A DNA stretch of 64,000 nucleotides. Source: an uncultured Opitutales bacterium. GTDB taxonomy: Bacteria > Verrucomicrobiota > Verrucomicrobiia > Opitutales > Intestinicryptomonadaceae. Below, in pieces: positions 18,163 through 29,300 of this stretch; position 1 is the first letter of the stretch, and each line of letters starts with the position of its first letter. The translations under genes were made by a program, and so were the position numbers. Below the pieces are notes generated by a model. The model did no database searches and was not told the origin of the DNA. It saw only the letters and a list, made by a program, of their open reading frames with translations. Location: the NCBI GenBank assembly GCA_944389885.1, contig CALXNZ010000002.1, forward strand, positions 124,001 through 188,000, given 5' to 3'.

Positions 18163-19545
18163 CTAAACCTGCGCCGCGGGAATTGGAGGAACTTCCCAAC
18201 CCGCCCTTTCGGGTTCGCGTATTAGCTGGGCCGCTTCAGGCCTATTCGGAGAGACCATATTCTTCGCGTCCCATTCTATTTTCCCTCCCAAGCGCTGGGC
18301 CAAAACTCCCAGCAACGCGACTTCCGTCAGTTGCGACGCGTATCCAAAATTGGAACCGCATTCCGGGCCGTCTCCGCGTATGGCGTCGAACCATTCAAAA
18401 TACAAGTTATCCTTGCGCACGCGCGGAATTGTCTTGGGCGGGGCGTTTCTCCTAAACTCCTTGAAGAACTCCGTATTCGACATTCTCGGGCTGAAATTGG
18501 GGCGACTTCCGGTTTCCATCGTATGCTTATCGCCGACCATCAGCATGGCTCCCTTAAAATCGAAAGCCCTATCGGCAGGCCAATCGTGCGGTTTCTTTGT
18601 GGGAATCTTTCCGCCGTCGTACCAGTACATATCCACCGCTTCCCGCTTATCGGTGGCAGGGAAGCTCCACTTTACAACCGACGAATTCGATATCAGAACG
18701 TTTCTATCCAATGAGGAATCCGACTCCAACAATTCCACCGAAACGGGATCTTTCAAGTCGAGACACCAAACCGGGGCGTCTCCGGTGTGGCAGAACCAGT
18801 CGCCCAACATTCCCGTACCGTACTCCCAAAAGCTGCGCCAAGTAAGCGGGTGGTAAAATTGGCTGAACTCGACGCTCTTGGCCTGGTTAAGCCACAGATC
18901 CCATTTTAGATTGTCGGGAACTGGAGAGCTTGGCGGGGGCAAGCTCGCGGGTTTTTTGAAGTAAACCGACGACCAATCGGGGCCGGTGCTCATTACATAT
19001 ACTTCGCGCACGGGGCCGAGCACGCCGCTATCGTACCATTCTTTTAACATTCTTATGGAATCGGTGGCATGCCCCTGGTTCATCATTTGAGTTTGAACCT
19101 TGTAATATTTGCGGGCTTTTGCGAGCTCGCGAGCCTGCCAGACATTATGGGTAAGGGGCTTTTGAACGGCAACATGCTTGCCGCACTGCATTGCGTCCAT
19201 GGTTATTTTAAAGTGTGAATGGTCGGGAGTGGACACGCACACGGCGTCTATATCCTTGCCCATCTTTTCGAGCATTACGCGATAATCTTCAAAGAATGCG
19301 GCGTCGGGAGCAAATTTCTTGCGGTTGCCGGCGCTATATTTTGTATCCACGTCGCATATAGCCACGATATTCGCTTCGCCTTTCCCTATGCCGCTAAAGG
19401 TCATAGAACCTATGCCGCCCACGCCTACGCAGGCCAGATTTATCATATTATTTGGCGACTTGTTTTTGGCTATTGAAAACCTCGGCAAAACAAATGCCGA
19501 TCCGGCCGCCAACCCCATATTTTTTATGAACTTTCTTCTATCCAT
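18163..19545 (-). CDS. Tat-exported Gfo/Idh/MocA family oxidoreductase
   Basis: NAD(P)-dependent sugar or inositol oxidoreductase of the secreted type common in Verrucomicrobiota and Planctomycetes. Seen: twin-arginine signal MDRRKFIKNMGLAAGSAFV, Rossmann start INLACVGVGGIGS, and AVQKPLTHNVWQAREL (the EKP-like motif has become QKP, altering the usual Lys-Pro context but keeping the Lys). ATG 19545 is chosen because AAGGAG precedes it; the frame is open ten codons further up. C-terminal half contains substrate-domain motifs such as GMLGDWFCHTGD. Adjacent to another Tat-exported sugar-type enzyme upstream, 58 bases away. The substrate is not readable. Confidence 0.88.
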   Translation of the reverse strand: MDRRKFIKNMGLAAGSAFVLPRFSIAKNKSPNNMINLACVGVGGIGSMTFSGIGKGEANIVAICDVDTKYSAGNRKKFAPDAAFFEDYRVMLEKMGKDIDAVCVSTPDHSHFKITMDAMQCGKHVAVQKPLTHNVWQARELAKARKYYKVQTQMMNQGHATDSIRMLKEWYDSGVLGPVREVYVMSTGPDWSSVYFKKPASLPPPSSPVPDNLKWDLWLNQAKSVEFSQFYHPLTWRSFWEYGTGMLGDWFCHTGDAPVWCLDLKDPVSVELLESDSSLDRNVLISNSSVVKWSFPATDKREAVDMYWYDGGKIPTKKPHDWPADRAFDFKGAMLMVGDKHTMETGSRPNFSPRMSNTEFFKEFRRNAPPKTIPRVRKDNLYFEWFDAIRGDGPECGSNFGYASQLTEVALLGVLAQRLGGKIEWDAKNMVSPNRPEAAQLIREPERAGWEVPPIPAAQV

Positions 19546-19603
19546 AACACTCCTTAAAAAATGTTTTTTATGCAATCAAAACCAATTTAACAGCGTCTGA
19601 AAA

Positions 19604-20545
19604 CTATGCAAAAGATTTTTTTATTACAGATTCCGTCTTTTGCCTGCAGACCTTCAAAAGTTCGGTGGGGGAATATTTGCTCCAATACCCTTTGTTGAAT
19701 AGCTCCACCGACAGCGCCCCGCGAAATCCGTTCGCGTAAAGCTGAGGCAAAATTTTTTGAAAGTCGCATATGCCGTCCCCGGGAAATACGCGGTCGGCAT
19801 CCGTCAATTTATAATATTCAGGAACCGCGGGATAATCGTTTATGTGAAAAACCGGAAGAGCCGCGCAATTTATCTGATTCAAGCTGTCAAATGAGTTCCC
19901 GCCTCGATAAAGATGATAGAAATCCAGCAAAAGGTTCGCATTGGGCCTGCCCGCTCCTATGGCAATAGACGCAACATCATCAAGCCGGTGCCACGCCCTA
20001 TGCCCCCAAAGTTCCAAAAGAGGCACAACCCCGTGGGGAGCGGCAAAATCCAAAAGTTCGCGATAACGCCCTTTACACCATTCAAGCTTTTCAGGCGTAA
20101 GTTTTTCCATTCCGTACCCCGTAGCGGCGAGATATCCGCATTTCAAATCCCGCGCCACGAGAATCTCTCTCTTTATTTGCGCAAATCCATCGGCCGCGAC
20201 CTTCGGATCGTCATGGCACCAGAGCGCAAATCCCAAAATATTGTAAAGCTTTAATCCGCAAGAATCCAACAGCCCGCGTATTTTTCCGCAGGTTCCTCCA
20301 CCATCAATATATTTTACTATGTCCGGCATCCAAAGCTCTACACCGTCATAGCCGGCTTCCGCACACAAACATATTTGCTCATCGACAGGCAGGGCATAGT
20401 GTTTAAGCGTCCCAGAATTCATCGATATGGGAAAGCGCGCCCCGCCGGCTGCAGAACCGTAAACTTTTCCGCAGGCTCCTCCCATGGCAAGCGATAAAAT
20501 CGCTGACTTCAGAAAAATTCTCCTATTTACATTAGCCTCTCCCAT
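19604..20545 (-). CDS. Exported sugar phosphate isomerase/epimerase-like TIM barrel
   Basis: AP-endonuclease-2/xylose-isomerase-like TIM-barrel protein. Seen: Tat-type signal (NRRIFLKSAILSLAMGG), then barrel strands AGYDGVELW, LKLYNILGFALW, VVPLLELWG, NLLLDFYHLYRGG, LPVFHINDYPA and GALSVELFN, with metal-ligand Glu/Asp/His at the strand ends. 314 aa. ATG at 20545; an in-frame TTG lies three codons upstream. It probably works with the Gfo/Idh protein downstream on one exported carbohydrate or cyclitol. Specific activity unknown. Confidence 0.82.
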   Translation of the reverse strand: MGEANVNRRIFLKSAILSLAMGGACGKVYGSAAGGARFPISMNSGTLKHYALPVDEQICLCAEAGYDGVELWMPDIVKYIDGGGTCGKIRGLLDSCGLKLYNILGFALWCHDDPKVAADGFAQIKREILVARDLKCGYLAATGYGMEKLTPEKLEWCKGRYRELLDFAAPHGVVPLLELWGHRAWHRLDDVASIAIGAGRPNANLLLDFYHLYRGGNSFDSLNQINCAALPVFHINDYPAVPEYYKLTDADRVFPGDGICDFQKILPQLYANGFRGALSVELFNKGYWSKYSPTELLKVCRQKTESVIKKSFA

Positions 20546-20649
20546 GCAAGCCAAACTAAGAAACTATATACATAAATTCAATACTTTTCCAAAAAACCAT
20601 AAAAGCTTGACTAAATTACCCGAAAGTCCGAACCTTGCATTGTGGGAGA

Positions 20650-20678
20650 TTCTACAATACTCCCTATACCTATATAAT
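20650..20678 (+). promoter_or_regulatory. Possible promoter for mutA-mutB
   Basis: TATAAT at 20673-20678 with a weak -35 (TTCTAC at 20650-20655, 17-base spacer). It is the best -10 in the 207-base divergent gap. I found no B12-box or other cobalamin riboswitch sequence in the leader. Confidence 0.35.
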
Positions 20679-20701
20679 ATTAGACATAAAAGAAACGCGA
20701 G

Positions 20702-20717
20702 TCCCCCGCAAGGGGGA
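20702..20717 (+). other. Short GC hairpin in the mutA leader
   Basis: Six-bp stem (TCCCCC / GGGGGA) closed by a GCAA tetraloop, 44 bases before the mutA start and followed by a moderately T-rich stretch. It could be a 5' stabilising stem or a weak attenuator. Confidence 0.4.
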
Positions 20718-20761
20718 ATGCTTTGCTTTTGCCGAAAGATTTTTAACCAAAACCAAAACCG

Positions 20762-22840
20762 ATGAAAGACGAAAACAAATTGTTCGCAGAATTCAAACCT
20801 TCTACATACGAAGAATGGTATGCCGAGGCAGTAAAACTGCTAAAGGGCGCGCCGTTCGATAAGAAGATGTACACAAAGACCCCCGAAGGTATAACGCTGA
20901 AACCGATATACAATAAAGAGGATGTCGATTTTGAAATTCCCCTTCCCGGCAGCGGAAACTATGTCAGGGGAACTAAGGTTGACGGAAACAAAACCGCCCC
21001 CTGGAAGATCTCGCAAGAGATAGCCGCTTCAACTCCAGAAGAATTCAACTCGAAAATTCTCGACGCCCTCAACAAAGGACAGACATCGGTGGAAATTGTC
21101 CTCGACTGCCCGAGCTCTTGCGGCAAAGACGCCGACGAAGCTGTCTGCGAACGCATCGGCAAATGCGGCTTATCCGTTTCTACGGCGAAAGATTTTGAGC
21201 GCGCCCTTAAAGGTGTCGAGACAAATTGCATAGACGTAAACATACATACCGGCTGCGCAGGTTCGGCGGTCGAGGCGATATTTTTCGCCTCCCAAAAAGG
21301 CAAAAAGCTCTCCGGCGGCATATACTTCGACCCAATAGGCAGGCTCGCCCGCCGCGGGAAGCTCTGCCGCAAGCTCGACTGCGCCTATGACGACATGTTC
21401 GCGATGGCTTCGTACAACGCAAAGAATATGCCGGACTTCGGAGCCATAGGCATAGACACCATGCCATATTCCAACGCCGGAGCCAGCGCCGTACAGGAAC
21501 TTGGAGCGGCAATGGCAACCGCAACCTCATATTTGAGGGCTATGCTTGCGCGCGGCATGAATATAGACACCGCCGCATCGCAAACGAGATTCCGCTTCAG
21601 TTTGGGCTCAAACTTTTTCATGGAGATCTCAAAACTGAGGGCATCAAGAATGCTTTGGTCTAAAGTTGTCGAAGAATTTGGAGGCGGAGACGAGGCGAGA
21701 AAGATAAAGATGAACGTCCGCACTGCCAAGTTCAACAAGACAGTATGCGACCCCTATGTAAATATGCTCCGCACAACCACGGAGGCTTTCTCGGGCGTTT
21801 TAGGCGGCGCCGACAGCATGACAATAGGCGCTTTTGACGAAATTATACGCCGACCCGATGAATTCTCCGAGCGCATAGCCCGCAACCAGCAGATAATACT
21901 TCAAGAAGAATGCAATCTAACGGAAGTGATAGACCCCGCGGGCGGTTCCTACTTTGTGGAAGTGCTTACAAAACAGGTAGCCGAAAAAGCATGGGAATTC
22001 TTCACTAAGATTGAAGCTGCCGGCGGAATGGAAAAAGCCCTCGAAAGCGGCATGGTGCAAGACGCCATCGCCGAGACCGCCGCTGCAAGAAAGAAGCTCT
22101 ACGATACCCGCCGCAGCTCCGTGGTGGGCACAAATAATTACGCCAACCTCTTGGAAAAGCCGCTCGCGGCTGCGCAATGCGCGTGCGCCGAGACGGCAAA
22201 AGCAAGGATTGAACAGGTCAAATCCGACAAATCTGACAAACCTGTGGATTTGGGAGGCTCGAAAGGAGCCGAAGCCCTTGAGAAAATGATTGCCGCCGCA
22301 GAATCCGGAGCAGGACTCTCGGCTCTGTCAAAATCAATATGCGGATGCTCAGAGGGAATAGAAGTAAAAGCCCTCGACGCCCATAGGGCAGTCGAGCACT
22401 TTGAGGCTCTCCGCAAGGCGAGCGCCGATTATAAGGCAAAGAACGGACACGGCCCAAAATTGTTCCTCGCCACAATGGGGCCCTTGCTCCAGCACAAGAT
22501 AAGGGCGGACTTCATACGCGGATTCTTTGAGGTCGGCGGTTTTGAAGTTATATACCCCAACGGATTCGACACGCCCGAAGACGCTGCAAAAGCGTTTAAG
22601 GAAAGCGGTGCCAAATATGCGGTTATATGCTCCACCGACGCCACTTATCCGGAACTTGTTCCCGCGGTGACCAAGGCGATAAAATCGCTTTCTCCCGACG
22701 CGGTAGTGTACATGGCGGGAGCCCCCGCTCCGGAAGCCGAACCATCATACAAGGAGGCCGGATACGACGGCGGCATAAGCATAAAGAGCAACAACTACGA
22801 GACTCTGAAAGCAATGCTTACAAACTTGGGCGTCCTCTAA
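20762..22840 (+). CDS. mutA: Methylmalonyl-CoA mutase small subunit
   Basis: Non-catalytic partner of MutB in the heterodimeric mutase. Seen: mutase TIM-barrel region with weakly conserved active-site motifs, then a linker and a degenerate C-terminal B12-binding fold starting near residue 568, where the catalytic subunit's DGHDRG is replaced by [10 protein letters not shown]. That loss of cobalt-binding residues is normal for MutA. 692 aa. The ATG at 20762 has no Shine-Dalgarno; the leader is ACC/AAA-rich. It is followed by mutB after 19 bases. Confidence 0.95.
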   Translation: MKDENKLFAEFKPSTYEEWYAEAVKLLKGAPFDKKMYTKTPEGITLKPIYNKEDVDFEIPLPGSGNYVRGTKVDGNKTAPWKISQEIAASTPEEFNSKILDALNKGQTSVEIVLDCPSSCGKDADEAVCERIGKCGLSVSTAKDFERALKGVETNCIDVNIHTGCAGSAVEAIFFASQKGKKLSGGIYFDPIGRLARRGKLCRKLDCAYDDMFAMASYNAKNMPDFGAIGIDTMPYSNAGASAVQELGAAMATATSYLRAMLARGMNIDTAASQTRFRFSLGSNFFMEISKLRASRMLWSKVVEEFGGGDEARKIKMNVRTAKFNKTVCDPYVNMLRTTTEAFSGVLGGADSMTIGAFDEIIRRPDEFSERIARNQQIILQEECNLTEVIDPAGGSYFVEVLTKQVAEKAWEFFTKIEAAGGMEKALESGMVQDAIAETAAARKKLYDTRRSSVVGTNNYANLLEKPLAAAQCACAETAKARIEQVKSDKSDKPVDLGGSKGAEALEKMIAAAESGAGLSALSKSICGCSEGIEVKALDAHRAVEHFEALRKASADYKAKNGHGPKLFLATMGPLLQHKIRADFIRGFFEVGGFEVIYPNGFDTPEDAAKAFKESGAKYAVICSTDATYPELVPAVTKAIKSLSPDAVVYMAGAPAPEAEPSYKEAGYDGGISIKSNNYETLKAMLTNLGVL

Positions 22841-22859
22841 TAAGAAAGGAAAATTTAAG

Positions 22860-25043
22860 ATGAATAAGAATCCAGATTTCACAAAGATAGCCTTTGACGG
22901 CGGCGCCTCGAATATGTCTTTAAAAGAATGGCAGAGCGCCCTTGAAAAGAAAACCGGCAAGAACATAGACGACCTCATGTTCGACACCATGGAACAAATA
23001 GCCCTAAAGCCTCTTTACACAAAAGAAGACTACGAGGGCATGGAACATCTCGGTTTTACGGCGGGGATAGCGCCAAACCTTAGAGGCCCCTATGCGACAA
23101 TGTATGTGGTGCGCCCATGGACCGTCCGCCAATATGCGGGGTTCTCAACAGCGGAAGAATCCAACGCATTTTACCGCAGAAACCTCGCCGCAGGACAAAA
23201 AGGCTTGTCGGTGGCATTCGACCTTGCGACACACCGCGGATACGACTCGGATCATCCGAGGGTGGTGGGAGACGTCGGAAAAGCGGGAGTCGCGGTTGAC
23301 TCCATAATGGATATGCAAGTGCTGTTCGACAAGATTCCGCTTTCAAACGTGTCGGTGTCGATGACCATGAACGGGGCCGTTCTGCCGATAATGGCTTTCT
23401 ATATTGTAGCCGGCTTGGAGCAGGGCGCAAAGCTTGAACAGCTGACCGGAACCATACAGAACGATATCCTAAAGGAATTCATGGTGCGCAACACCTATAT
23501 TTATCCGCCGACCCCGTCCATGAAGATAATCGGCGACATATTTGCGTACACCTCCAAGAATATGCCCAAATTCAACAGCATATCGATTTCCGGATACCAT
23601 ATGCAGGAGGCAGGCGCAACCGCCGACCTCGAAATGGGCTATACGCTCGCCGACGGACTTGAATACCTGCGCCAGGGAGTCAAGGCAGGACTTGGAGTTG
23701 ACGATTTTGCTCCCCGCCTGAGTTTCTTCTGGGCAATAGGCAAGAACTACTTCATGGAAGTGGCAAAAATGCGCGCGGCGAGAATGTTGTGGGCAAAAAT
23801 AATAAAAGGCTTCGATCCTAAAAATCCGAAGAGCCTCGCCCTCCGCACACACTCGCAGACAAGCGGCTGGTCGCTAACTGAACAGGATCCTTTCAACAAT
23901 GTGGCAAGAACTTGCATAGAGGCGATGGGGGCGGCCCTCGGACACACGCAGAGCCTGCACACGAACGCCCTCGACGAAGCAATAGCCCTTCCCACAGACT
24001 TCTCCGCGAGAATCGCCCGCAATACGCAGCTCTACCTGCAGGACGAAACGGGAATATGCAATGTCATAGACCCATGGGCTGGTTCGTACTATGTCGAAAG
24101 CCTGACCCAGGCTCTCGCAAAGCGCGCGTGGTCGCATATAGAAGAGGTCGAAAAACACGGAGGCATGACAAAGGCAATCGAAGCCGGCCTGCCGAAACTT
24201 CGCATTGAGGAGGCTTCCGCCCGCCGCCAAGCCAGAATAGACTCAGGCCAGGAAACGATAGTCGGCCTCACCAAATACAAGCTCGATAAGGAAGAAGCTC
24301 TCGATATTCTCGATATCGACAACACCGCAGTCCGCGAAGCCCAAATCAAGAAGCTCGAAATTCTCCGCAAGAACCGCGACAATACAAAAGTCCGCCAGAT
24401 TCTTGAGGAGATAACAAAATGCGCCGAAACGGGACAAGGCAACCTGCTCGAACTGAGCGTTGAAGCGGCAAAGGCAAGAGCAAGCCTTGGAGAAATATCG
24501 TCGGCGTGCGAAAAGGTATTCGGCAGATACAAGGCTGTAATACGTTCTATAAGCGGAGTTTACGAAAAGGAATTCAAGAAGGACGGCGGAAATATGGCTA
24601 TCATCGACTCTATCGCTAAGAAAGTAAAAGCCTTCGAGGAGAAGGAGGGAAGGAAACCCAGAATTCTCGTGGCGAAGATGGGACAGGACGGTCACGACCG
24701 CGGCGCAAAAGTTGTCGCCACGGCCTACGCCGACCTCGGGTTCGACGTCGATATGGGGCCCCTCTTCCAAACTCCGGAAGAAACAGCCCAAATGGCGGTC
24801 GAAAACGACGTTCACATCGTGGCAATGAGTTCCCTTGCAGCCGGACATAAGACATTGCTTCCGGCTCTTGTCGAAGAGCTGAAAAAGCGCGGGCGCGAAG
24901 ACATAATGGTGGTTGTAGGCGGTGTAATTCCCGCGCAAGACTACGATTTCCTTCTCAAGCACGGCGCAAGTGCAATATTCGGCCCCGGTACGGTAATCCC
25001 GAAAGCGGCCGAAAAGATGCTCGACCTCTTGTTGGAACAATAA
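22860..25043 (+). CDS. mutB: Methylmalonyl-CoA mutase large (catalytic) subunit
   Basis: Adenosylcobalamin-dependent isomerase of succinyl-CoA and (R)-methylmalonyl-CoA. Seen: N-terminal TIM barrel with [21 protein letters not shown] and [27 protein letters not shown] (catalytic His region), [16 protein letters not shown], and the C-terminal B12 domain with DGHDRG at 610-615 (His612 binds cobalt). 727 aa is standard. AAAGGA is well placed before the ATG. Cotranscribed with mutA and closed by a strong terminator. Supplies methylmalonyl-CoA to the epimerase and decarboxylase on the opposite strand. Confidence 0.98.
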   Translation: MNKNPDFTKIAFDGGASNMSLKEWQSALEKKTGKNIDDLMFDTMEQIALKPLYTKEDYEGMEHLGFTAGIAPNLRGPYATMYVVRPWTVRQYAGFSTAEESNAFYRRNLAAGQKGLSVAFDLATHRGYDSDHPRVVGDVGKAGVAVDSIMDMQVLFDKIPLSNVSVSMTMNGAVLPIMAFYIVAGLEQGAKLEQLTGTIQNDILKEFMVRNTYIYPPTPSMKIIGDIFAYTSKNMPKFNSISISGYHMQEAGATADLEMGYTLADGLEYLRQGVKAGLGVDDFAPRLSFFWAIGKNYFMEVAKMRAARMLWAKIIKGFDPKNPKSLALRTHSQTSGWSLTEQDPFNNVARTCIEAMGAALGHTQSLHTNALDEAIALPTDFSARIARNTQLYLQDETGICNVIDPWAGSYYVESLTQALAKRAWSHIEEVEKHGGMTKAIEAGLPKLRIEEASARRQARIDSGQETIVGLTKYKLDKEEALDILDIDNTAVREAQIKKLEILRKNRDNTKVRQILEEITKCAETGQGNLLELSVEAAKARASLGEISSACEKVFGRYKAVIRSISGVYEKEFKKDGGNMAIIDSIAKKVKAFEEKEGRKPRILVAKMGQDGHDRGAKVVATAYADLGFDVDMGPLFQTPEETAQMAVENDVHIVAMSSLAAGHKTLLPALVEELKKRGREDIMVVVGGVIPAQDYDFLLKHGASAIFGPGTVIPKAAEKMLDLLLEQ

Positions 25044-25067
25044 AATCAGAATATTGCGAAATCATCT

Positions 25068-25098
25068 CGGAGCCGCCGCAAGGCGGCTCCGTATTTTT
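25068..25098 (+). terminator. Strong rho-independent terminator after mutB
   Basis: Perfect 10-bp stem (CGGAGCCGCC / GGCGGCTCCG) closed by a GCAA tetraloop and followed by TATTTTTTG, 25 bases after the mutB stop. It separates the mutase from the polyene-like cluster. Confidence 0.95.
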
Positions 25099-25280
25099 TG
25101 TATTCATTGAGTTGTGCAAGTGTAGTTGACTGTATAGTTCTAATATTATGGCGCTTGTCGGGGGCGGAAAAAGTTAAAATAAAAGCTATTGCAGCGAAAA
25201 ACATTGCGCCATTGCTTGCAAACAGGGGTTATAATGATTGAAAATGGCATAAGAATCATTTTGACTCTGCATAAAAAAGA

Positions 25281-26375
25281 ATGAACAGCGCAATAACAGC
25301 AATAAGCTATGCCGTACCCGACGGGAGGCTGACCCATGCGGAGCTCTGCTCGCGCTTCGGGACTTCCGTAATGGACAAGGTATCGAAATTGAGCGGAATA
25401 TTGGAGCGCAGGATATGCGCGGACGGCGAATGCGCTTCGGATTTGGCCGCACAAGCTGCAAAGAGGCTGTTCTATACGTCGGGAATCGGGCCGGACTCCA
25501 TAGATTTGCTGTTAATGGCTACCCAGACGCCCGACTTTGCGATGCCCACCACAGCCTGCATTCTGCAAGATAGATTAAGCATAAGCAAGTCGGCCGCATG
25601 TCTCGACATAAATCTCGGCTGTACCCAATTTATATACGCCATTGCCACGGCGCAATCATGGATTGCTTCCGGCTTGGCCAAGCGCGCTCTCGTTCTTTGC
25701 GCTGACACCCCGTCAAAACTGATAAATAAAATGGACAGGAGTGCCGTATCGATTTTCGGGGACGCCGCATGCGCCATACTTATAGAAAAGAGCCGCCTTC
25801 CCTCAATTATAGGATTCGACTTCGGCAGCGACGGTTCCGGATACGATGCCCTTATATGCCCATGTTCGGGAATGAGAAATCCGCCTTCGCCTCCAGACGC
25901 TGAAGAAAAACGCGATGCCGACGGAAACGTAAGAAGCAATATGAACATGAAGGTTGACGGGTTGAGGATTTTTGCCTTTGCCTACAAGACAATCCCGGAA
26001 TCGGTAAGCAATCTTTTAAATAAACGCGGGCTAAAAGTCTCCAATATAGACTTGTTCGTGTTTCATCAAGCCGGCTATAAGATTGTATCCGACGCCGCTG
26101 AACGTTTAAAAATCCCCAGAAAAAAAGTTTACTATAAAATGCACGACATCGGCAACTGCGGAGGCGCAAGCATAGGCATAGCATTGGCCGACGCCGTGTC
26201 CACAGGCAGATTAAGGCCGGGAATGAAAGTAGTATGCTGCGCATTCGGGGTCGGTTTATCGTGGGGGTCGGCCCTCATCGAATGGAGTGGAAATTTCCGT
26301 TCGGCATCACGCGTGGGAGATTTCTCGCGCAGTCCAGAAAAGCCAGAACAACAGCGCTGCGCGGATATGATATAA
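25281..26375 (+). CDS. 3-oxoacyl-ACP synthase III (FabH-like)
   Basis: Thiolase-fold ketosynthase that usually condenses an acyl-CoA starter with malonyl-ACP. The Cys-His-Asn triad is intact: Cys114 (NLGCTQF), His262 (FHQAGY), Asn292 (GNCGGAS). 364 aa, with a ~30-residue charged C-terminal extension beyond the normal end (GVGLSWGSALIEW). It has SDGSGYDALICPCSG in place of the usual central loop. No Shine-Dalgarno is obvious. It stands alone on the plus strand at the edge of the cluster, its stop touching the stop of the radical SAM fusion. A role as priming enzyme is inferred; a housekeeping FabH is the alternative but the sequence is divergent from it. Confidence 0.88.
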   Translation: MNSAITAISYAVPDGRLTHAELCSRFGTSVMDKVSKLSGILERRICADGECASDLAAQAAKRLFYTSGIGPDSIDLLLMATQTPDFAMPTTACILQDRLSISKSAACLDINLGCTQFIYAIATAQSWIASGLAKRALVLCADTPSKLINKMDRSAVSIFGDAACAILIEKSRLPSIIGFDFGSDGSGYDALICPCSGMRNPPSPPDAEEKRDADGNVRSNMNMKVDGLRIFAFAYKTIPESVSNLLNKRGLKVSNIDLFVFHQAGYKIVSDAAERLKIPRKKVYYKMHDIGNCGGASIGIALADAVSTGRLRPGMKVVCCAFGVGLSWGSALIEWSGNFRSASRVGDFSRSPEKPEQQRCADMI

Positions 26376-29300
26376 TCAGGGCTCCCTGCCTATAACCAGA
26401 GCGTAATTATTGCCTGTAAATCCGGAAGAAATACACAGTATGCGCTTGGCCATGTCGGGGAGATGGGCCCCGTCTATATCAGGATTCCCGGTTATCTGGG
26501 GCCAAAGCCTATCCGCGGAAAGGGCGCAAGCCAAAGAAAGCATTGCCGAAGTCGTTTCAATTTTTCCCGTATTAAACACCGTAGTTATAAGCGGGACTCC
26601 CTCAAACATATCGGTTGCTAAATCCAACACTTTCTTATCCTGCGCGTTTCCAAAGGGGCTGAACACTATCAAGTCAATATCCTCCGCCGCGCACCGCGAT
26701 TTCTCCAATGCCTCTATTACGGCGGACTTGAGGCATGCCCCTCCCAAATCCGGCTCGAGAAAATCCCCGCCGGACTGAAAAGCGCCGAATCCCATTATTT
26801 CTCCAAGTATCGCAGCCCCCCTGGTCTTTGCGTCGGATTCCCGCTCCAACATAAACGCAACGGCGCCCTCTCCCATGACAGTCTTTAGCGCATCTGCACA
26901 ACTGAGTCTGAAGTCTTTCTGCTCCTCCCCTGAATAAAGGCGCCCCACAAGCGAATATCCGCAGAGTTCCTGGGCGTACAACTCGTCCGCGGCGACAGCC
27001 AGCATAGCAGTCGCCGCCCCGTCCGCTATTTGCCTGCGCGCAAATTCAACGGCTTGCAGCCCGCAGTCGGAGCCCGATGTAAGAGTAATATTTGCCCCCC
27101 TCAACTCGAGAGCTTTTGAGACCCAGCCCGCAGTGGAATTAGCCGTGACATTTGAGAAACACGCAACATTTCCCTTCCCGTCTTTTGACGAGAATACCGC
27201 GTCCATATGAGGAGCCTCGTTGGAGCCCCTGCTTACAGACATTGCCAACCCAACCTTATCGGACAATTCCCGCCTTATTTTGAGCCCGGAAGAATCCAGA
27301 GCCGATTTTGCCGCAAGAGTCGCAAAAATACTTATCGGATTCATTCCGCTGAGATCGAGCCTCCTGTCGAGGGAACGCGCGGAGGGTAGCCGCACATTTC
27401 CCGACATAGAATCTGAATGGAAACGTTCCGGACAGCCTATCGCCACAACTCCATTATTTAATGCCGATAAGTTATCGGCCACGGTGAGCCCGAGGGGGCT
27501 GACAGCCCCGACACCGCTTATCACAATTTTTTCGGAGCCGCTTTCCCGCGATTTTGGGAGAGGCGAAATAAAATCGCGCTTGGCCACCACAATGGCCGCG
27601 TTATTCCCTGCAAAAGCATAATTGGCCGATAGAAAGCAATCGTAAGAGACATCTAAACGCTTATCCAGCGCCTCAACCTTGCAGCCCGAACGCAGCCCTA
27701 CATTATGAAGGGTCGCCGGAATAAAGTTTTCGTTCATAGCCAATAGTTGGCAAGTGGCTTCAAGTATGCCGGTGGCTCCCATACAGTGCCCCATATATGA
27801 TTTCGTGGACGTTATAGGAAGTTTGGCGGAACCGAGAAATTTCAATATGCCCTTAGACTCGGCCATATCGTTTGCGGCAGTGCCGGATCCGTGGGCATTT
27901 ATACAACCCAAATCTTCCGGATTAACCCCGGCATTGTCCGATGCGGCCTTCATCACCCTGAATGCGCCATCTCCGCGGGGATCCGGCTGCGTTGGATGAT
28001 GGGCGTCGGCTCCGCTGGCATGGCCTATGACCTTCCCGTAGCAGCGCGCCCTGCGCAGTAGAGCCGCCCCCATATTTTCTATAATCCAGAAAGCCGCGCC
28101 CTCGCCTATATTCATGCCCTCGGGGGTTGAAAATGGAGCTATTTTATTGGGTGAGACAACCTTTATAGCGCAAAACCCGGCGTAATTTGACAAAGCCACA
28201 GCATCGGCTCCGCCCACGAGCACAATTTCGCAATCTCCCGATTCTATAAGCGACTCCGCCAAGCCTATTGCCGCCGTAGAGCCCGAACATGCCGTATTAA
28301 CTACCCAGCAATCTCCAGATATTCCAAGGGCCGACGACATCGCTTTCGCCACGGCGTAGAACTCCGACTGGCTTGATACGGACAAATCAAAACGAGCCGA
28401 CGAATCGCCATATTTCTTTCTGTATTCAATCTCCCCGGAATTTAAGCCGGCATTGCATGTTGCAAGCACCATTCCGAACTTTTTCCCAATATTACGCAAA
28501 TCAATCCCGGCGTCCCTCAACGCCATGCGAGCCGCGCATATGGCCATGCGCAAATAAGGATCCGTAAAGGTCCGCATTTCACTTTCAGACATCAACAAAG
28601 ACGGATTGAAATCCTTAACCTCCGCGCACAGATGCCCCACAAACCTTGAAGTGTCTATTTTTGACGCCTCGGAGATTCCGTCCCTACCCTCGCGCAAAGC
28701 CTGCACCACGCTCTCCTTGTCGCAGCCCACAGGAGACAATATGCCAATTCCCGTTATTGCCGCTTCATGGCCGACTCCACGTTTTTGCATGCTTTTGCTT
28801 ATGGAAATCTCTCCTTTGTCCCACACCGACGGTTCCATGTGGGCTATATTTCTCTGGTGATTCATATCGTAAAACCCCTTCCAACAATTTACGAACTGCG
28901 AATACAAGGTGTCGGCCGACATTCGGGCAGGCTTGAATACGACATTCGCCCCATTGTATTTATGCCATTGGCGGGACGTTATCCTGCCCTGAGACATAAG
29001 CCTATCCCAATGCCTCGATCCGGGATAGGGGGAAAATATAAAAAATTCCGCGGTGTTTATATCGGCGTACGAGCAAAGCTCCAAAACTCTGTCCGATATG
29101 GAATCGTCGTCCCAATCCCTGCCTATTCCAAAAGACGCAAAAAAACCGATTCCCAATCCCCTGAGAGTGTCGGCAAAGTCTTTAAAGCGCGCCCTCAATC
29201 CCCTGTCATCTCCGCGCAAGAGCGCTATGGAAAGCGGATCAACATTCATAGTGCAATAAAAATTGCGCACTCCAGCCTTCGCGGCCTTCTCAATAAAATC

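Noticed and set aside
20555-20761. A cobalamin riboswitch before mutA
   Set aside because: No B12 box or conserved P-stem sequences in the 207 bases; only a short hairpin was found.
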